The notes: a model not told the origin generated them from the sequence alone. A stretch of DNA of 64,000 bases from Thiomonas arsenitoxydans (GCF_000253115.1 NC_014145.1:2294001-2358000), one strand, 5' to 3'. Shown: positions 9,401-18,977, counted from the stretch's first letter. A program made the numbers and translations.

Positions 9401-10820
9401 TATTGCCCAGCAGACTGGCGTGTTGCCGTTGCAGTCTGATCTGGCTGTGGCGCTGGTCAAGTCGATCGAGACCGTTAGACAGATCGTCGGCCAAATCCAG
9501 CAAGATCCGCTGCAGATCGGGAGTGACTGCCGCGGAATCCACGAAGTAAAGGTGCAACACCGCCCATACGGTTTTGCTGCGGCGCAAGGGCAGCGCGGCT
9601 CCGGCATTCAGGCCGAAGCGTTGCAGGCGTTCACGCCAAGGGCTCAGAGAAGCCGCGTGCTGTGCGTCACTCGTGAAAATCGCCCGATCTTCGCGCCAGG
9701 CCACACCCGCACTCCCCTGCCCCTCCGGCACCGAGGCATCGGAACTTAGGGTGAGATCTTTAACGTAATCGACTGCCGCACCGGCCTTGGCCAAAAAAAC
9801 GAAGCGGCCCTGTGAATCGGGGCGACCAATCCAGGCCAGTGCAATGCCAGCATCGCGTACCGCGAGACGACAGGCTCTTTCCAGCAGATCGGACACATCA
9901 CTGGCCTGTGCGATTGCTTGATTGATGTGCGCCAATAAGGCGTTGAACCTCGCAAAGCGAGCATTCTTCTCCAAAAGACGCTCTCTGCTGCGCAACAGGC
10001 GGCTGATGGCAAACGCCGCAAGAACGAAAAGGCCGAGAACAATGAAGCGCCCAAACAAACGTAACGCCAGCCCCTGGCGATAGAGCTGCCAGACCTTTGC
10101 TCTGGGCCAGGCCACCCTCACAAAAAGGGGCAACCCGTTGATGGGCTCCACGACACTGTGATCGCTCCAGTAGGCTGACTGCGGTACAGGCCCTGCCGTC
10201 GGACTTTTCATCAGACGACCATCGCGCTGATCCAGCACGCTCATCGTCCAGCCCTGGGGGGACAACCCAGCGAGCAGGGCATCGATGCGATAGGGCGTGC
10301 CAATGAAATACAAGGCCTGGCCGTGCGCATCTCGCATGCGATAGCGCATCGACATCACGTCGGCGTGAAAGCGCTTGGCATAGTGGTCTTGTCCCAGAAA
10401 CTCATCGGGCCGGCCAGGCAGTGCCGTGAAATCCTCCGGGCGAAAGATCGGCTTGGTGGATTGCGCGTAACTCGACCAGGCGATACGTTCGCCATCGGAG
10501 GTCAGAACATTGATCGCGAGGATCTCAGGGTGATTTGCAACATAGCGTCGAAGCAGAGCCTGCGCCCGGGAGTTCAGTACTTCTGGCGCTTGTTCGCCCA
10601 CAATGGCCTTGGCGACAAAGGCCAATTGTTGAAATTGCTGCATCAGCCGCAGTTGGATCACCTGTCCCTCGGCCAAAGCGGCATGCCGGGCTTGCTCGCT
10701 CACCACCTCACGCGCTTCCTCGAAATCCAGCCGCTCCTGGTTGATAAACCAGATCACCGTGAAAGCGACGGGCAGCCAGAGCAGCACGCGAACCGCGGTT
10801 TTGCGCAAGGACGCCTTCAT
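6480..10820 (-). CDS. giant sensor GGDEF-globin-EAL protein, paralogue 1
   Basis: In this 1446-residue protein the order is: membrane helix (10-27), periplasmic sensor of PDC/CACHE type (30-250), membrane helix (256-276), GAF (300-450), PAS (460-580), GGDEF (590-755; GGDEF at 671-675), globin-coupled-sensor domain (770-920; proximal His at 859 in TVHALVGV), second GAF (930-1090), EAL (1105-1345; KVEALARL, NLPP, LELLES, IDDLGSG, VVEGVE) and a C-terminal CZB-like segment (H-W, CPLNAYL). Key catalytic residues of both the cyclase and the phosphodiesterase appear intact, so it may both make and degrade c-di-GMP under control of a periplasmic ligand, heme gas and possibly zinc. The periplasmic domain closely resembles that of paralogue 3 at 55.1 kb. 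It is the last gene in a minus-strand signalling block. Confidence 0.88.
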   Translation of the reverse strand: MKASLRKTAVRVLLWLPVAFTVIWFINQERLDFEEAREVVSEQARHAALAEGQVIQLRLMQQFQQLAFVAKAIVGEQAPEVLNSRAQALLRRYVANHPEILAINVLTSDGERIAWSSYAQSTKPIFRPEDFTALPGRPDEFLGQDHYAKRFHADVMSMRYRMRDAHGQALYFIGTPYRIDALLAGLSPQGWTMSVLDQRDGRLMKSPTAGPVPQSAYWSDHSVVEPINGLPLFVRVAWPRAKVWQLYRQGLALRLFGRFIVLGLFVLAAFAISRLLRSRERLLEKNARFARFNALLAHINQAIAQASDVSDLLERACRLAVRDAGIALAWIGRPDSQGRFVFLAKAGAAVDYVKDLTLSSDASVPEGQGSAGVAWREDRAIFTSDAQHAASLSPWRERLQRFGLNAGAALPLRRSKTVWAVLHLYFVDSAAVTPDLQRILLDLADDLSNGLDRLDQRHSQIRLQRQHASLLGNTVAGVVMVRYPGAIIAEANEAVARIFGAPSVRELLGRKVGDVAPSLLDDRMVQATRVALKEGQVTLDAFDILRLDGQQACIAISGRRLESDPGDSTHVVWTVVDVTERQHLVRQLEQLSRADPLTGLPNRRALEQHLDRAIDRASRLGCAVAVGLIDLDDFKAVNDRYGHEMGDVLLKQLGERLLACTRGSDLIARLGGDEFVLVIEDIDPEDAMMQLSVIFGRLHQTVETPFDLGEERSASVGMSMGVALAPKDSGNADSLLRLADAAMYRIKARKSSRTQWWGLVSLEHLDDAPEPPFDPFGSDAQMLLDPIHDLLELVERDFVETFYVELAQRAETAAILSALNDQELARLKSRQAAHLRFLLDSATTAAQIQERGSHLGTVHALVGVASSWLSVSMQLYRDLLHWHLDASDRGARERGRLQRIFDARVQIDLQSQLDAMLVVQNAYNAYLARPLPRPGQAWFDVIEGKLQALGALPGLRGCTLLRPDAMGKFQAQGSAGDAANSIVDVLSTPRLQPSLDANSQTGMGLAAQAWRNESILTARNYESSLGLAPWVEYAARLNIRSMAAIPLMRAGQTDSVLVLYGAYPNQFDTQQGHTFLAALQNRWNLVDDLLRKRSPVVGQREAAQYRQWLYADGLRMFVQPVVDLIDGRLSKVEALARLVSPEGKVIAPGQFLPALRDADLDALFRMGLSQSLERLAHWRAQDMDIDLSINLPPSTLLHPDCMQWIQQSLREHAIAPHHLVLELLESQEVDEILRDEAISRLGQLGVQFAIDDLGSGFSSLKRLASLPFDVIKVDQGIILDIERDPVKALTLVRTVVQIGRDFEKEVVVEGVENDGIIEAVTVLGAKFGQGYGIARPMPSEQLQDWAVQHAMHRRTNSSDPAPLQFSTPLGALAYHWMDAHGASPNQMHRSEPCPLNAYLSRFGAEAAEAESYHAIFREAQDEEVRKAASKKLTAWLVEKVRLHHKQ

Positions 10821-11085
10821 AGGGGGTTGCTGCGCGTGATGCCTGCGCTGAATGAATGCAGGCCAGTTCGTCGGCCGGAAATGAGAATGCGCTGCATGGA
10901 TGAAATGAAGGAATGCCCTGCAGGGGCTATCGAGTTGAATTTACGGGAGGCGCGCCGCAGTTTGTAAAGTCGATCACACAATCCTACACAGGCCCTGATC
11001 TTGAAGATGTCGCACTCTTGTGATGAATTTCCGGTTCGGCGCAGACTTTGGGGCGATGCTCCTTGATCCGGCAACCACCGCCATT

Positions 11086-12480
11086 TCATCTTGGAAGCGC
11101 CCGCATGACCAATTCGGCCTGAGCAACCAGGCTGCTAAAGCCCTCAAAACCCGCGGGAGTCAGGGGACGGCCAGAAGGTTTTCGGTCGGCATAAAAAAAG
11201 CCAACCGCTTTCTGGTCAATGGAGAACGTCCCTGTGAAACAGTCCAGGGTTTCACTGGCACGGGTCAAAAAATCCGGACCTGGCGTGTTGACGTCATGCC
11301 AGATGACCATCTGGGGTTTCAGCCAGGATTCCATCTCAGCCCCCCATTCCCATTGGAAGCGCTGCCGCAGGCTGTCTGTTGCGGGTCCAGTGGCCACCCT
11401 GGCTTGAAGTCGGGTCCGATCTGGAGACAAGAGGCAAAACACGCAGCGATCGAGACCGACCGCGCGGTACAACCCTTCCAAACAGGTTTCCAGCAATATG
11501 GGAAGGTCCTTTCGCGACGTGGCGACATGGCCCATTTCGGTGAGTACCCGCAACTGTTGGTGGATGACGGGCATGTGGAAATAGCCTTTCTCATCTGGGG
11601 CGAGTGTGTCCAGAATCTCCTCGCTGTGCTGTAGCTCTGCAGGAATCACTTGAGCCGCTTGGCGAGCTCCGAGTGCGGTCGCCAACGCGGCGGCTTCCGT
11701 CGCATTGGCTTGCAGGAATTCCAGCGTTTCGGCGTCCGGGGTTTTGAGCAGCACAGCGATGTCGCGCGTTGTTTGCCGCGTCGCTGAGATCAACCAGCCC
11801 TGAGGAGAAACCAGGCTGAGTTGGCGTGCCAAAGCGACTTCGGGGGAATCCTGAAGCACCGATGCCAGGCTCCAGTTTTGCAAAAGCTCGCGCCCCAATT
11901 GCGTCAGGGTGATCCCCAAAACCTTCGATTCGGCTTTGGCTGGTGCCGTGCCTGATTGCAGTTCACGCTCGAGCTGATCGGCCATCTCGTTTCCGAAACA
12001 CCAGAACGCCATTTCACCAATGCCGCTCAGCAAGGCTTCGACGAACAAACGCTCCACGGCGTCCTTGTTCATCTGCTGGCGTCTGCCCAGGTCGCGTGCC
12101 TGCACCGCGGCATGCAGTGATCGGCCCAGCGCCTCTTGAACCCGGTGTCCGTACTGGCTTGCAGCGGAGAGTGTTTCAACCGTCAATGCAGAAATGCAGA
12201 GTGAGCGAATCGCATTGACCCCCAGAATGACAACCGCCCGGCTGACCGTGACGACCTTGGCATGGCCGCTATGGCCAAGGTGCGCTGCGTTGGCGGCGCG
12301 CAGCACCCGCGAGGTCAATGCCGGATCTCGCAGAATCACTTCGGCCATCTGGTGGCCTGACAAGACATCGCTGTCCGCTGCCGTCAATACTTCTTGCAAG
12401 GTCAAACCAAAAGCAGGAAGATCTTTTTCTGCGATGGATCGGATCAGGCGCTGGCTGGGTAAGGTTGGAGCTGCGGGCAT
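11086..12480 (-). CDS. HDOD-domain signalling protein with C-terminal GAF-like domain
   Basis: This 464-residue soluble protein has an HDOD domain at about 15-220 (DPALTSRVLRAANAAHLG; ILGVNAIRSLCISAL), which is a catalytically inactive relative of HD phosphohydrolases. A GAF-like region follows at about 305-455 (VATSRKDLPILLETCLEGLY, then RCVFCLLSPD). HDOD proteins commonly sit in c-di-GMP and chemotaxis networks as scaffolds or regulators. It lies between the CheW-like gene and giant paralogue 1 on the same strand, with 228- and 265-base gaps that could hold promoters. Confidence 0.8.
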   Translation of the reverse strand: MPAAPTLPSQRLIRSIAEKDLPAFGLTLQEVLTAADSDVLSGHQMAEVILRDPALTSRVLRAANAAHLGHSGHAKVVTVSRAVVILGVNAIRSLCISALTVETLSAASQYGHRVQEALGRSLHAAVQARDLGRRQQMNKDAVERLFVEALLSGIGEMAFWCFGNEMADQLERELQSGTAPAKAESKVLGITLTQLGRELLQNWSLASVLQDSPEVALARQLSLVSPQGWLISATRQTTRDIAVLLKTPDAETLEFLQANATEAAALATALGARQAAQVIPAELQHSEEILDTLAPDEKGYFHMPVIHQQLRVLTEMGHVATSRKDLPILLETCLEGLYRAVGLDRCVFCLLSPDRTRLQARVATGPATDSLRQRFQWEWGAEMESWLKPQMVIWHDVNTPGPDFLTRASETLDCFTGTFSIDQKAVGFFYADRKPSGRPLTPAGFEGFSSLVAQAELVMRALPR

Positions 12481-12708
12481 GGATGGCTAACTTGAACCGT
12501 AATAGGGATGCCCCCCAGGTTGAATGGCAAACCTGAAAGTGCAATCGATGGATTGAGTCCGTTTCAACTGAAGAACTTGCCGAGCGCAATCGAGACCGAG
12601 GTGGCCCCTGTCAGACCGATGGACGGGTTCTGGTTGCAGACTTCGTCGTAAGGCTGCATGCTGCAAGATTGTTAGACACTCCAAGGCTCAACAAAAAGGT
12701 CCTACGGC

Positions 12709-13263
12709 TCAGCACTGAGTTGTCCAAGTTATCCATCTGTCTCTTCCATTTCCTGCAAGCGCAGTGATTCGAAACGACGCGTCTCGTCTTTTGAATATCG
12801 GCACGTTGGGTGAAAACTTGAGAAGGTCTGTGCTGACGCCTTCATCAGAAGCTACCGGGCGTACATGGCTGATCTCGCTGCTCGGCGCTGACCATTCAAT
12901 CTGACGCGGCTTTTCCGCTTGCGCCAGCGCAGCCATTTCCTCTGATGAGAAAACACGTCCTGGATCCAGCAAAGTGACAAAGCCCACTTTGTCCAGTTTG
13001 GCCATGCCGAGAATGAAGTCTGAATGCACGGCCGCTCCGAATGTTGGAGAGGGTTCGATTTCCGCTGCCTCGAGTTCCAATACCGTGTTGACGGCGTCTA
13101 CCAGGACACCGATCAATTGCGCGTCTTCCTGCCCCTGAGTTTCCATCGGCAACAACTGGTTATTGACCGTCGGCTTCCAGAGCCCGCGAACCAGCGTTCT
13201 CATCCTGACCGGCCGCCCGGGCGGCCAGGATTCCGACGGCCGATTTCTGAGCTCTGCAGTCAC
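12709..13263 (-). CDS. shortened, divergent CheW-like coupling protein
   Basis: From a GTG at 13263 the protein has 184 residues. TLVRGLWKPTVNNQLLPM aligns with the CheW core (VRGLINLRGQLLPVIDL) and is followed by IGVLVDAVNTVLELEAAEI and DFILGMAKLDKVGFVTLLD, typical of the second CheW subdomain. The first about 35 residues of a normal CheW are missing or unrecognisable, since the chemoreceptor gene ends only 29 bases upstream. A frame-keeping but strongly diverged core suggests a specialised partner for the adjacent chemoreceptor or a decaying copy. The C-terminal 50 residues have no match I recognise. Confidence 0.55.
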   Translation of the reverse strand: MTAELRNRPSESWPPGRPVRMRTLVRGLWKPTVNNQLLPMETQGQEDAQLIGVLVDAVNTVLELEAAEIEPSPTFGAAVHSDFILGMAKLDKVGFVTLLDPGRVFSSEEMAALAQAEKPRQIEWSAPSSEISHVRPVASDEGVSTDLLKFSPNVPIFKRRDASFRITALAGNGRDRWITWTTQC

Positions 13264-13292
13264 GAAGAGTCGGGGGCGTCGCAGCCACCGCT

Positions 13293-14507
13293 TTATGCTA
13301 GCGCGACCTCAATGTCGCGCACCAGCACATCGATAGCCTCGAGCGTGGCTGCCAGCTCACGGTCGATGTTTTGCATCAACCCTAACGCCCGGCGTCGGTC
13401 GTCGCCATGCAGTAGCGAAGCAAACTCGCGCACGAGGTCGTGCAGGCGGGCGTGCGGCGCTTCCAGCGCTCGGAAACTGGGCATTTGGCCAAGACTCGTC
13501 AAACGATTGGCTTCATACCATTCGCCTAAACCGCAGCTATGGTGCGTGGTCAGACCTTCGGGTTTAATCGTCGGCTGCTGGCGCTCCAAATCGCCCTGTA
13601 CCCTGAAAACAAAGAGTTGATGCCCGCTTTTTGCGGCACGTAGGCTCGAAACATGCGACACGCGTCTCATCTGCATGACATTAGCGGTGGAATGTTCCAA
13701 GAGAACATGTGACGACTCGACCGACTGCATCGAGGCATGGCAGGCCGAGGCAATTCCGCTTGATACATCCCGAATTCCGGCAACAAGTTCGGTGATACTT
13801 TGTGTCGCAGCTTGTACTCGCTGTGATAACCCCTTGACTTCATCGGCCACGACCGCAAAACCTCGCCCAGCCTCCCCAGCGCGCGCTGCCTCGATGGCGG
13901 CGTTCAAGGCAAGCAGATTGGTCTGCGCAGCGATGGCACGGATATTCTGGGCAAGTGACGAAATGGATTTGACGTTATCAACCAGCGAACCCACGTGGTT
14001 TCTGTTGTCAATTTCACTCGTTTCTGTGGTGCGCAAGCCCTGCTCGACGCCCTCGATGATTGCAAAGATCTGATCTGCCGTTTGCCCTAGCACACGACCC
14101 GATCCGTTGACGATATTGATAACGTCCCGGGTAACAGTCTCTGCAAATCGGCGCGTGGTTAGATCAACAATCTGCATCAAACGCAGGTGTGGCGCGCTGG
14201 GCCAAGGCATGACGTGCACGCGGCAGGCGCGCGAACCGATCGTCAGTTCGGTGCTCACAGCCACGCGCGTCTGCTCTCCCAATGGATCACCTTTTGTTCC
14301 GGGAGCATCTGTTTCGGCAAGCCAATCTTGACGATTCCGGGACAGATCGATCCCAGCTAAGGCGGCAAAGTCTGCAGCAGCGGCGTTTTGGTCGCTTATA
14401 CGCCAGCCCCCGCCTTCAATAGGTTCCAGTAAAAAGGTGGGCAGCACCCAGAGCGACAGATCGGGCGGTACTGATTCATGGATACGAGGCGGGGACAATG
14501 CGTTCAT
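13293..14507 (-). CDS. soluble methyl-accepting chemotaxis protein with CZB domain
   Basis: This 404-residue cytoplasmic chemoreceptor has an N-terminal PAS-like region (25-115), a signalling hairpin (about 185-230; [20 protein letters not shown] and [17 protein letters not shown]) and a C-terminal chemoreceptor zinc-binding domain with [12 protein letters not shown] and downstream His residues. No membrane segments are seen. CZB domains bind zinc through three His and one Cys and sense zinc or oxidants such as HOCl. Its ATG shares bases with the stop of the YeeE gene (TGATG), so it is translated together with a sulfur-transport gene, which is unusual for a chemoreceptor. The CheW-like gene follows. 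Confidence 0.87.
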   Translation of the reverse strand: MNALSPPRIHESVPPDLSLWVLPTFLLEPIEGGGWRISDQNAAAADFAALAGIDLSRNRQDWLAETDAPGTKGDPLGEQTRVAVSTELTIGSRACRVHVMPWPSAPHLRLMQIVDLTTRRFAETVTRDVINIVNGSGRVLGQTADQIFAIIEGVEQGLRTTETSEIDNRNHVGSLVDNVKSISSLAQNIRAIAAQTNLLALNAAIEAARAGEAGRGFAVVADEVKGLSQRVQAATQSITELVAGIRDVSSGIASACHASMQSVESSHVLLEHSTANVMQMRRVSHVSSLRAAKSGHQLFVFRVQGDLERQQPTIKPEGLTTHHSCGLGEWYEANRLTSLGQMPSFRALEAPHARLHDLVREFASLLHGDDRRRALGLMQNIDRELAATLEAIDVLVRDIEVALA

Positions 14508-15283
14508 CAGGCGTGTTCCTTCTGGGTTAGTCGAGTCTGTATCTCTCTATCTCGCAACGCAACGATCTGGCCTACCGGGGGCATGTCCAAGCCGAGATAG
14601 GCGACCAAAATAGCGTGCGCTGCATCGCCTTCGCGGATTCCTGGGCGGAAATGTTTAACGATATAGCCGCGCGCCTGCTGTAATGATTGGCCGGGCTGCA
14701 TCACCCAGCATCGATCTCCCACTTGCAACGGCGTATCGATGAGCACTGTGATCTGATGATCGGGACCTTGCCCAACGAGCTGAGCACGCAAAGGGCGTTG
14801 TCCCTCCTGCCCCAGGGGCAGGAGATCAAGTACCCGCTCTGGCTGCGGCGTGCGGGTGCGTTGATTCGACATGTACCGATTCCAGATTTCATAAGCGCCC
14901 ATCCCCGCGAGCATGAACATGAAAAAAACCAAGCGATCGGGCTGAGCAGTCCCCAGGTTCACCAGTGCCGGCCCCGGGCAGATGCCACTTAGACCCCAGC
15001 CGATGCCAAAGATCATGCTGCCAAGGACCAGGCGTAATGTGATCTGAGAGGCCTTGGGCAGCTCCATCGGGCAATGCAGCAACACCGAGTCTTTGCGCCG
15101 CATGGCCAAGCGCATCGGAATCGTGTTAACGACAATTGCACCGAGCATCACAAAGGCCAGACTCGGGTCCCAGGAGCCTGCAATATTCAAGAATCCGATG
15201 ACCTTCTCCGGATCAACCATGCCCGAAATAAGCAGGCCAAAACTGAAAAGCACACCGCAAACCATGGCAATCAGATTCATCAT
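14507..15283 (-). CDS. YeeE/YedE-family half transporter with C-terminal soluble extension
   Basis: The start ATG at 15283 is preceded by GAGGT, giving 258 residues. Residues 1-140 form about four membrane helices with YeeE signatures ([32 protein letters not shown]), including the conserved Cys. The YeeE/YedE (DUF395) family imports sulfur species such as thiosulfate. Unusually a soluble tail of about 110 residues (from about 150) follows, beta-rich in appearance ([18 protein letters not shown]), with no family I recognise. It is translated 10 bases after the other half-transporter and overlaps the chemoreceptor gene, so the tail may link transport to signalling. Confidence 0.78.
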   Translation of the reverse strand: MMNLIAMVCGVLFSFGLLISGMVDPEKVIGFLNIAGSWDPSLAFVMLGAIVVNTIPMRLAMRRKDSVLLHCPMELPKASQITLRLVLGSMIFGIGWGLSGICPGPALVNLGTAQPDRLVFFMFMLAGMGAYEIWNRYMSNQRTRTPQPERVLDLLPLGQEGQRPLRAQLVGQGPDHQITVLIDTPLQVGDRCWVMQPGQSLQQARGYIVKHFRPGIREGDAAHAILVAYLGLDMPPVGQIVALRDREIQTRLTQKEHA

Positions 15284-15293
15284 GGCAGGTACC

Positions 15294-15737
15294 TCAGATG
15301 ATGTGATGTGTGATGAAGACTGTGAGCATGGCCGTACCGAAAAACAGCGCAACCGCCGCCAGTGAGCGCCGGGACAGGCGCGGAATACCGCACACCCCAT
15401 GCCCACTGGTACAGCCAGAACCCAGGCGGGTACCAAAGCCGACGGCCAGGCCACCGAATGTGTAACCAAGCCACGGCATGGGCTGGTCGGCTCCGGCTAT
15501 AGGGCCGAGTAGGCCGATCCATCCAACTGTGCCCAACAACACCCCCAGCAGAAAGGCCCAACGCCATCTCTGTGTGGGCACACCCTCGATCAGATCGTGC
15601 AAGTTGCCGCCGGCAATGCCACTGCAGCCCATGATCTTGCCACCCACGAGCGCCATGATGCCAGCAGCCGCTCCGATCAGCACTCCACCGCCCAGTGCGG
15701 GCCAGGGTGCGAACAATGCATGGTCGATTTGAAACAT
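15294..15737 (-). CDS. YeeE/YedE-family half transporter
   Basis: This 147-residue membrane protein starts at an ATG with a strong AGGAGGAG ribosome site ([10 protein letters not shown]). Its signatures [11 protein letters not shown] and [17 protein letters not shown] hold the conserved cysteines that relay thiosulfate or sulfide in YeeE-type channels. It is the N-terminal-type half, and the C-terminal-type half is encoded directly downstream. Such pairs are common in sulfur-oxidising proteobacteria. It begins 31 bases after the GGDEF-EAL gene, implying one operon. Confidence 0.85.
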   Translation of the reverse strand: MFQIDHALFAPWPALGGGVLIGAAAGIMALVGGKIMGCSGIAGGNLHDLIEGVPTQRWRWAFLLGVLLGTVGWIGLLGPIAGADQPMPWLGYTFGGLAVGFGTRLGSGCTSGHGVCGIPRLSRRSLAAVALFFGTAMLTVFITHHII

Positions 15738-15768
15738 CTTCTCCTCCTGTTTGTGTGTTGGTATGGAG

Positions 15769-17697
15769 TCAGGCAATCTCTGGCCGCCCCCACAGATAAC
15801 CTTGTCCCCAGTCGATGCCAAGATCGCGCATCAAATCGCTGGTGACCTGGTTTTCGATGCCTTCTGCAATAGTGCAAATGCCCAGCCGGAAAGCCATGGC
15901 TTGGATGGACTCGACCATGGCGCGTGCGCGAACATCATCCACGGCCCGACGAACCAGTTCGCCTTCGATCTTGAGATAGCGCACCGGAAGATCAAGCAGA
16001 TACAGGAAGGATGAATAGCCGCTACCAAAATCGTCCACAGCAAGCTCAAAACCGAAGTCGAGCAAGGGCTGCAGCAACTGCCGTGTTTTTTTCGGATCGC
16101 CCAGCAGCTGGCGTTCGGTGACCTCAATAATCACCGGCTTGCTCTTGCCGTGCATCACATCACCGCAGCCTGCACAACTGCGCTGTGCAGTCTCGAGCAG
16201 GGTCTCGATGCAACCCGCACGGCCGAGAAAGTCTGCGGAGCAATTGATGAGATGGCGCTGCAGGGACTGGCCCTGGTGGGCGCGTGCCAGGCAATGTGCC
16301 AGAGCCTGGCGTGAGACGGCTTCATCGATACGCCATTCCATCCGCAGACGATGCGCGGCGCCAATGAACTCCCCCGCCGCCATGACCGTACCATCGGCCT
16401 TAACCAAGCGAGCCAGCGCCTCCTGCGCAACCACTTCACCGCTACGTAGGTCAATCAACGGCTGGTATGCGGCTCGGATCTGCTGGGTCTCCAGCGCCTC
16501 TTGAATCTGCGCCCCCAATGACAACGTTTCGCTGCCGCGACCATCGGCTCCACGTACCTGGTTGCGCCCCATGCGTTTAGCGTCATACAAAAACGAATCC
16601 AGCCGAGAGATCAACCGGTCCGGGGTGCAACTCTGGCCAGCCCAGGTGATGATGCCAAAGCTGGCAGTGAACTGGATGCGGCGCCCCTCGTGCTTGACAT
16701 AGGCCGACTCGATCTCAAAGCGCAGACGTTCGGCAGTAGAAAAGACCTGATCGATGGTCTGATGCGGCAAAATGATGAGGAATTCCTCGCCTCCCCAACG
16801 TCCGACCCGATCTGTCTCTCGCACATGACGACGGAGCAGGCGAGCTGTTTCTTGCAACACCCGGTCGCCAGCCGGGTGCCCATAGGAATCGTTGATGAGT
16901 TTGAATCGATCCAGATCAAGCAGAATCAGGCCAAACCCATCCATGCTGGCGCGGGCGCGAATAAATTCGTCCTGCAGCGCCAGCTCCGTCGCATGTCGGT
17001 TGAGCGCGCCGCTCAGCGGATCTAACATATTTTGCAGTTGCAATCGTGAAATCAGCGTGGTTTGATGCGCAGCGACCTGCCCAAGCTTGGCCAACGCGAC
17101 AAACGGTTGCATGCCGATGTCTTTGAAGTAACCCCGGGCATTGGAATAAAATACGGCTATGCCTTGCTGGCTTTCCGTACCGAGGTCGAACGGGACAGCC
17201 AGCATCTCCTCAAATCCATAGTCCGCAGCGGCACGACGCCAGGGTTTGTATGGACTGCGAGGCGAAATCGACATATAGGTCGTGCGGCGCGTCTGCAGGC
17301 ACTGGAACACCGGGCAATGTGCGGTGAGCCGGGAACGCGAGAGTTGCAAGGTCTCTCCGAATGCGCGGGCCCGACCCGCCACGAATAGCGGGGTAATACT
17401 GTTGGCGTCGGTTGGGCCGATCCATACCCAGGCCAGCGCAATATGACTCGACACATGGACGAAGTCTTGGATGAGGCGTTGCATGACGTGATCACGCTCG
17501 CTGGAATCGATCAAGCCGCCGAGCGCTCCAGCCAGCGCCACGAGTAGGAGTTCGCGTTCTGGCGCTGCCGCCTGAATGCCCTGCGTGTGTTCGCATGGGA
17601 GAGCCAGTACCTGCCAGGTGAATGCCTCATCAAGCTCGCCGGCAATTGGCACGAGACGGATGGGTTCCGCAAAAAGCGGCTGCAATTGTTTCGTCAT
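15769..17697 (-). CDS. GAF-GGDEF-EAL c-di-GMP protein
   Basis: From the ATG at 17697 (MTKQLQPLFA) the protein has about 642 residues. An alternative ATG at 17778 adds 27 residues but lacks a ribosome site. A GAF-like sensor occupies about 65-220, GGDEF about 225-400 (active-type GGEEF in RWGGEEFLII) and EAL about 410-640 (QEALARL, CSADF, IIEVTER, VDDFGSG, YLKIEG, IAEGIE, GQGYLWGRP). It has no membrane segments or globin. Both catalytic sites look intact. It leads an apparent operon with two sulfur-transport halves, a CZB chemoreceptor and a CheW-like gene. An FNR-box-like site lies about 175 bases upstream. Confidence 0.87.
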   Translation of the reverse strand: MTKQLQPLFAEPIRLVPIAGELDEAFTWQVLALPCEHTQGIQAAAPERELLLVALAGALGGLIDSSERDHVMQRLIQDFVHVSSHIALAWVWIGPTDANSITPLFVAGRARAFGETLQLSRSRLTAHCPVFQCLQTRRTTYMSISPRSPYKPWRRAAADYGFEEMLAVPFDLGTESQQGIAVFYSNARGYFKDIGMQPFVALAKLGQVAAHQTTLISRLQLQNMLDPLSGALNRHATELALQDEFIRARASMDGFGLILLDLDRFKLINDSYGHPAGDRVLQETARLLRRHVRETDRVGRWGGEEFLIILPHQTIDQVFSTAERLRFEIESAYVKHEGRRIQFTASFGIITWAGQSCTPDRLISRLDSFLYDAKRMGRNQVRGADGRGSETLSLGAQIQEALETQQIRAAYQPLIDLRSGEVVAQEALARLVKADGTVMAAGEFIGAAHRLRMEWRIDEAVSRQALAHCLARAHQGQSLQRHLINCSADFLGRAGCIETLLETAQRSCAGCGDVMHGKSKPVIIEVTERQLLGDPKKTRQLLQPLLDFGFELAVDDFGSGYSSFLYLLDLPVRYLKIEGELVRRAVDDVRARAMVESIQAMAFRLGICTIAEGIENQVTSDLMRDLGIDWGQGYLWGRPEIA

Positions 17698-18395
17698 GGC
17701 TGCTCGACTCTCAGGATCTCCTTGATGTCGCCCCGCGGCCAGAAGCGGCGCGAGGGAGTGACGGATATACCCGGGCATACTTGGTGATTGGGCGCCGCCG
17801 CCTTGTCACTTTTCGCACGATACCCCCAATGAACGAACACCATGGTTTGCTGCTGAAGGGATCTTTTTTCATTGAGAATTATCAAAATAACAACCTAATA
17901 AGTTATTACGAATTGTATTTTCGTCAAATTTCAATCAATCTATCGCTGCTTCAAGATACAGGGCAAGGGTATTTGTCCCGTGGGGCAATAGATTTCTACA
18001 AACCCCGTGAAATTGTTCACGGTGGTGCTTGATTTGACAGATTGGGATTGGCGTGCATCAGCGCCCGCAGTCGATGTCTTGTCGCATGCGACGGTCATGC
18101 CCACGTTGCTTCAGGGGCGCTGTTGATCTCAGGACGAGTACCACTTGAGCGCCCCAAGGTCGGCTGTACCGGACACGGTATCTGGTTATGCAATTCTTCA
18201 GCAAGCTCAAGCAATATCGCAGCGTTGCCACCATCTACGGCAAGAACGCCCGCAACTTCCTCGGTGTTATTCGCTTCGCTGCTAGTGTGTTGTCTCAGTA
18301 ACAGGTGGACAATGGCGATGCAATTTTTCAAGGATCAAATCGACCGTTGCGGTTAACTTGAAGGTCTGGCAGGTTGTGTTGTCGGCAGCGACGAA
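17698..18395. other. AT-rich upstream region of GGDEF-EAL operon
   Basis: About 700 bases lie between the GGDEF-EAL start and the truncated istB. 17860-17950 is strikingly AT-rich compared with its surroundings and is the likely promoter region of the minus-strand operon. A 78-codon minus-strand frame at 18095-18331 has no recognisable similarity. I see no clear gene. Confidence 0.45.
17872..17885. promoter_or_regulatory. FNR-box-like site upstream of GGDEF-EAL operon
   Basis: TTGAGAATTATCAA matches the FNR consensus TTGAT-N4-ATCAA at 9 of 10 positions and lies in an AT-rich stretch upstream of the signalling/sulfur operon. A 9/10 match can occur by chance roughly once in a window of this size, so this is a candidate only. 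Confidence 0.35.
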
Positions 18396-18977
18396 GTGGT
18401 CGATGCGCCACACGAGTTACTTGACGCTGGTGAACGAGCCGCGGCAGCCTGCGTGGAGGACATCAACTGGCGCGCCAGCCGCGGCCTCGACCGTCACCTC
18501 GTGGCCAACCTGGCCGGCGGCGACTGGCTGCGCCAGGCGCACAACGTGCTCATCACCGGCGCCACCGGGTGCGGCAAGACTTGGCTGGGTTGCGCCCTGG
18601 CGCATCAGGCCGCGCGTTCAGGCTTCTCGGTGCTCTACACGCGCTCGGCGCGCCTGTTCGGCGAACTGCAGGTCGCCCACGGCGACGGCAGCTATGCGCG
18701 GCGTATGACGCAACTGGCCAAGCTGGATTTGCTGCTCATTGACGACTTCGCCATCGCGCCCATGGGCGCTGCCGAGCGCAACGATCTGCTCGAACTGCTC
18801 GACGACCGCGTGGGCAGCCGCTCTACGCTGATCACCAGCCAGCTTCCGGTCAAGGCGTGGCACGCCTACCTCGACGACCCCACCCTGGCCGACGCCATCC
18901 TCGACCGCATCGTGCACAGCAGCCACAAGATCGAGCTCAAAGGCCCCTCGCTGCGCGAGAAGGACAAAGACCAATGA
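18396..18977 (+). pseudogene. istB: IS21-family istB fragment, 5' truncated
   Basis: The frame encodes the AAA+ part of an IstB helper (Walker A GATGCGKT, Walker [27 protein letters not shown]) but begins just before [16 protein letters not shown]. About 60 N-terminal residues of a normal IstB are missing, and the open start at 18396 is in unrelated sequence. It belongs to a different IS21-type element from the intact one at 32.7 kb. Typical IS21 end repeats follow downstream. Confidence 0.85.

Noticed and set aside
18095..18331. 78-codon minus-strand frame as a gene
   Set aside because: No recognisable similarity, weak start context, and location in a junction of mobile-element debris.
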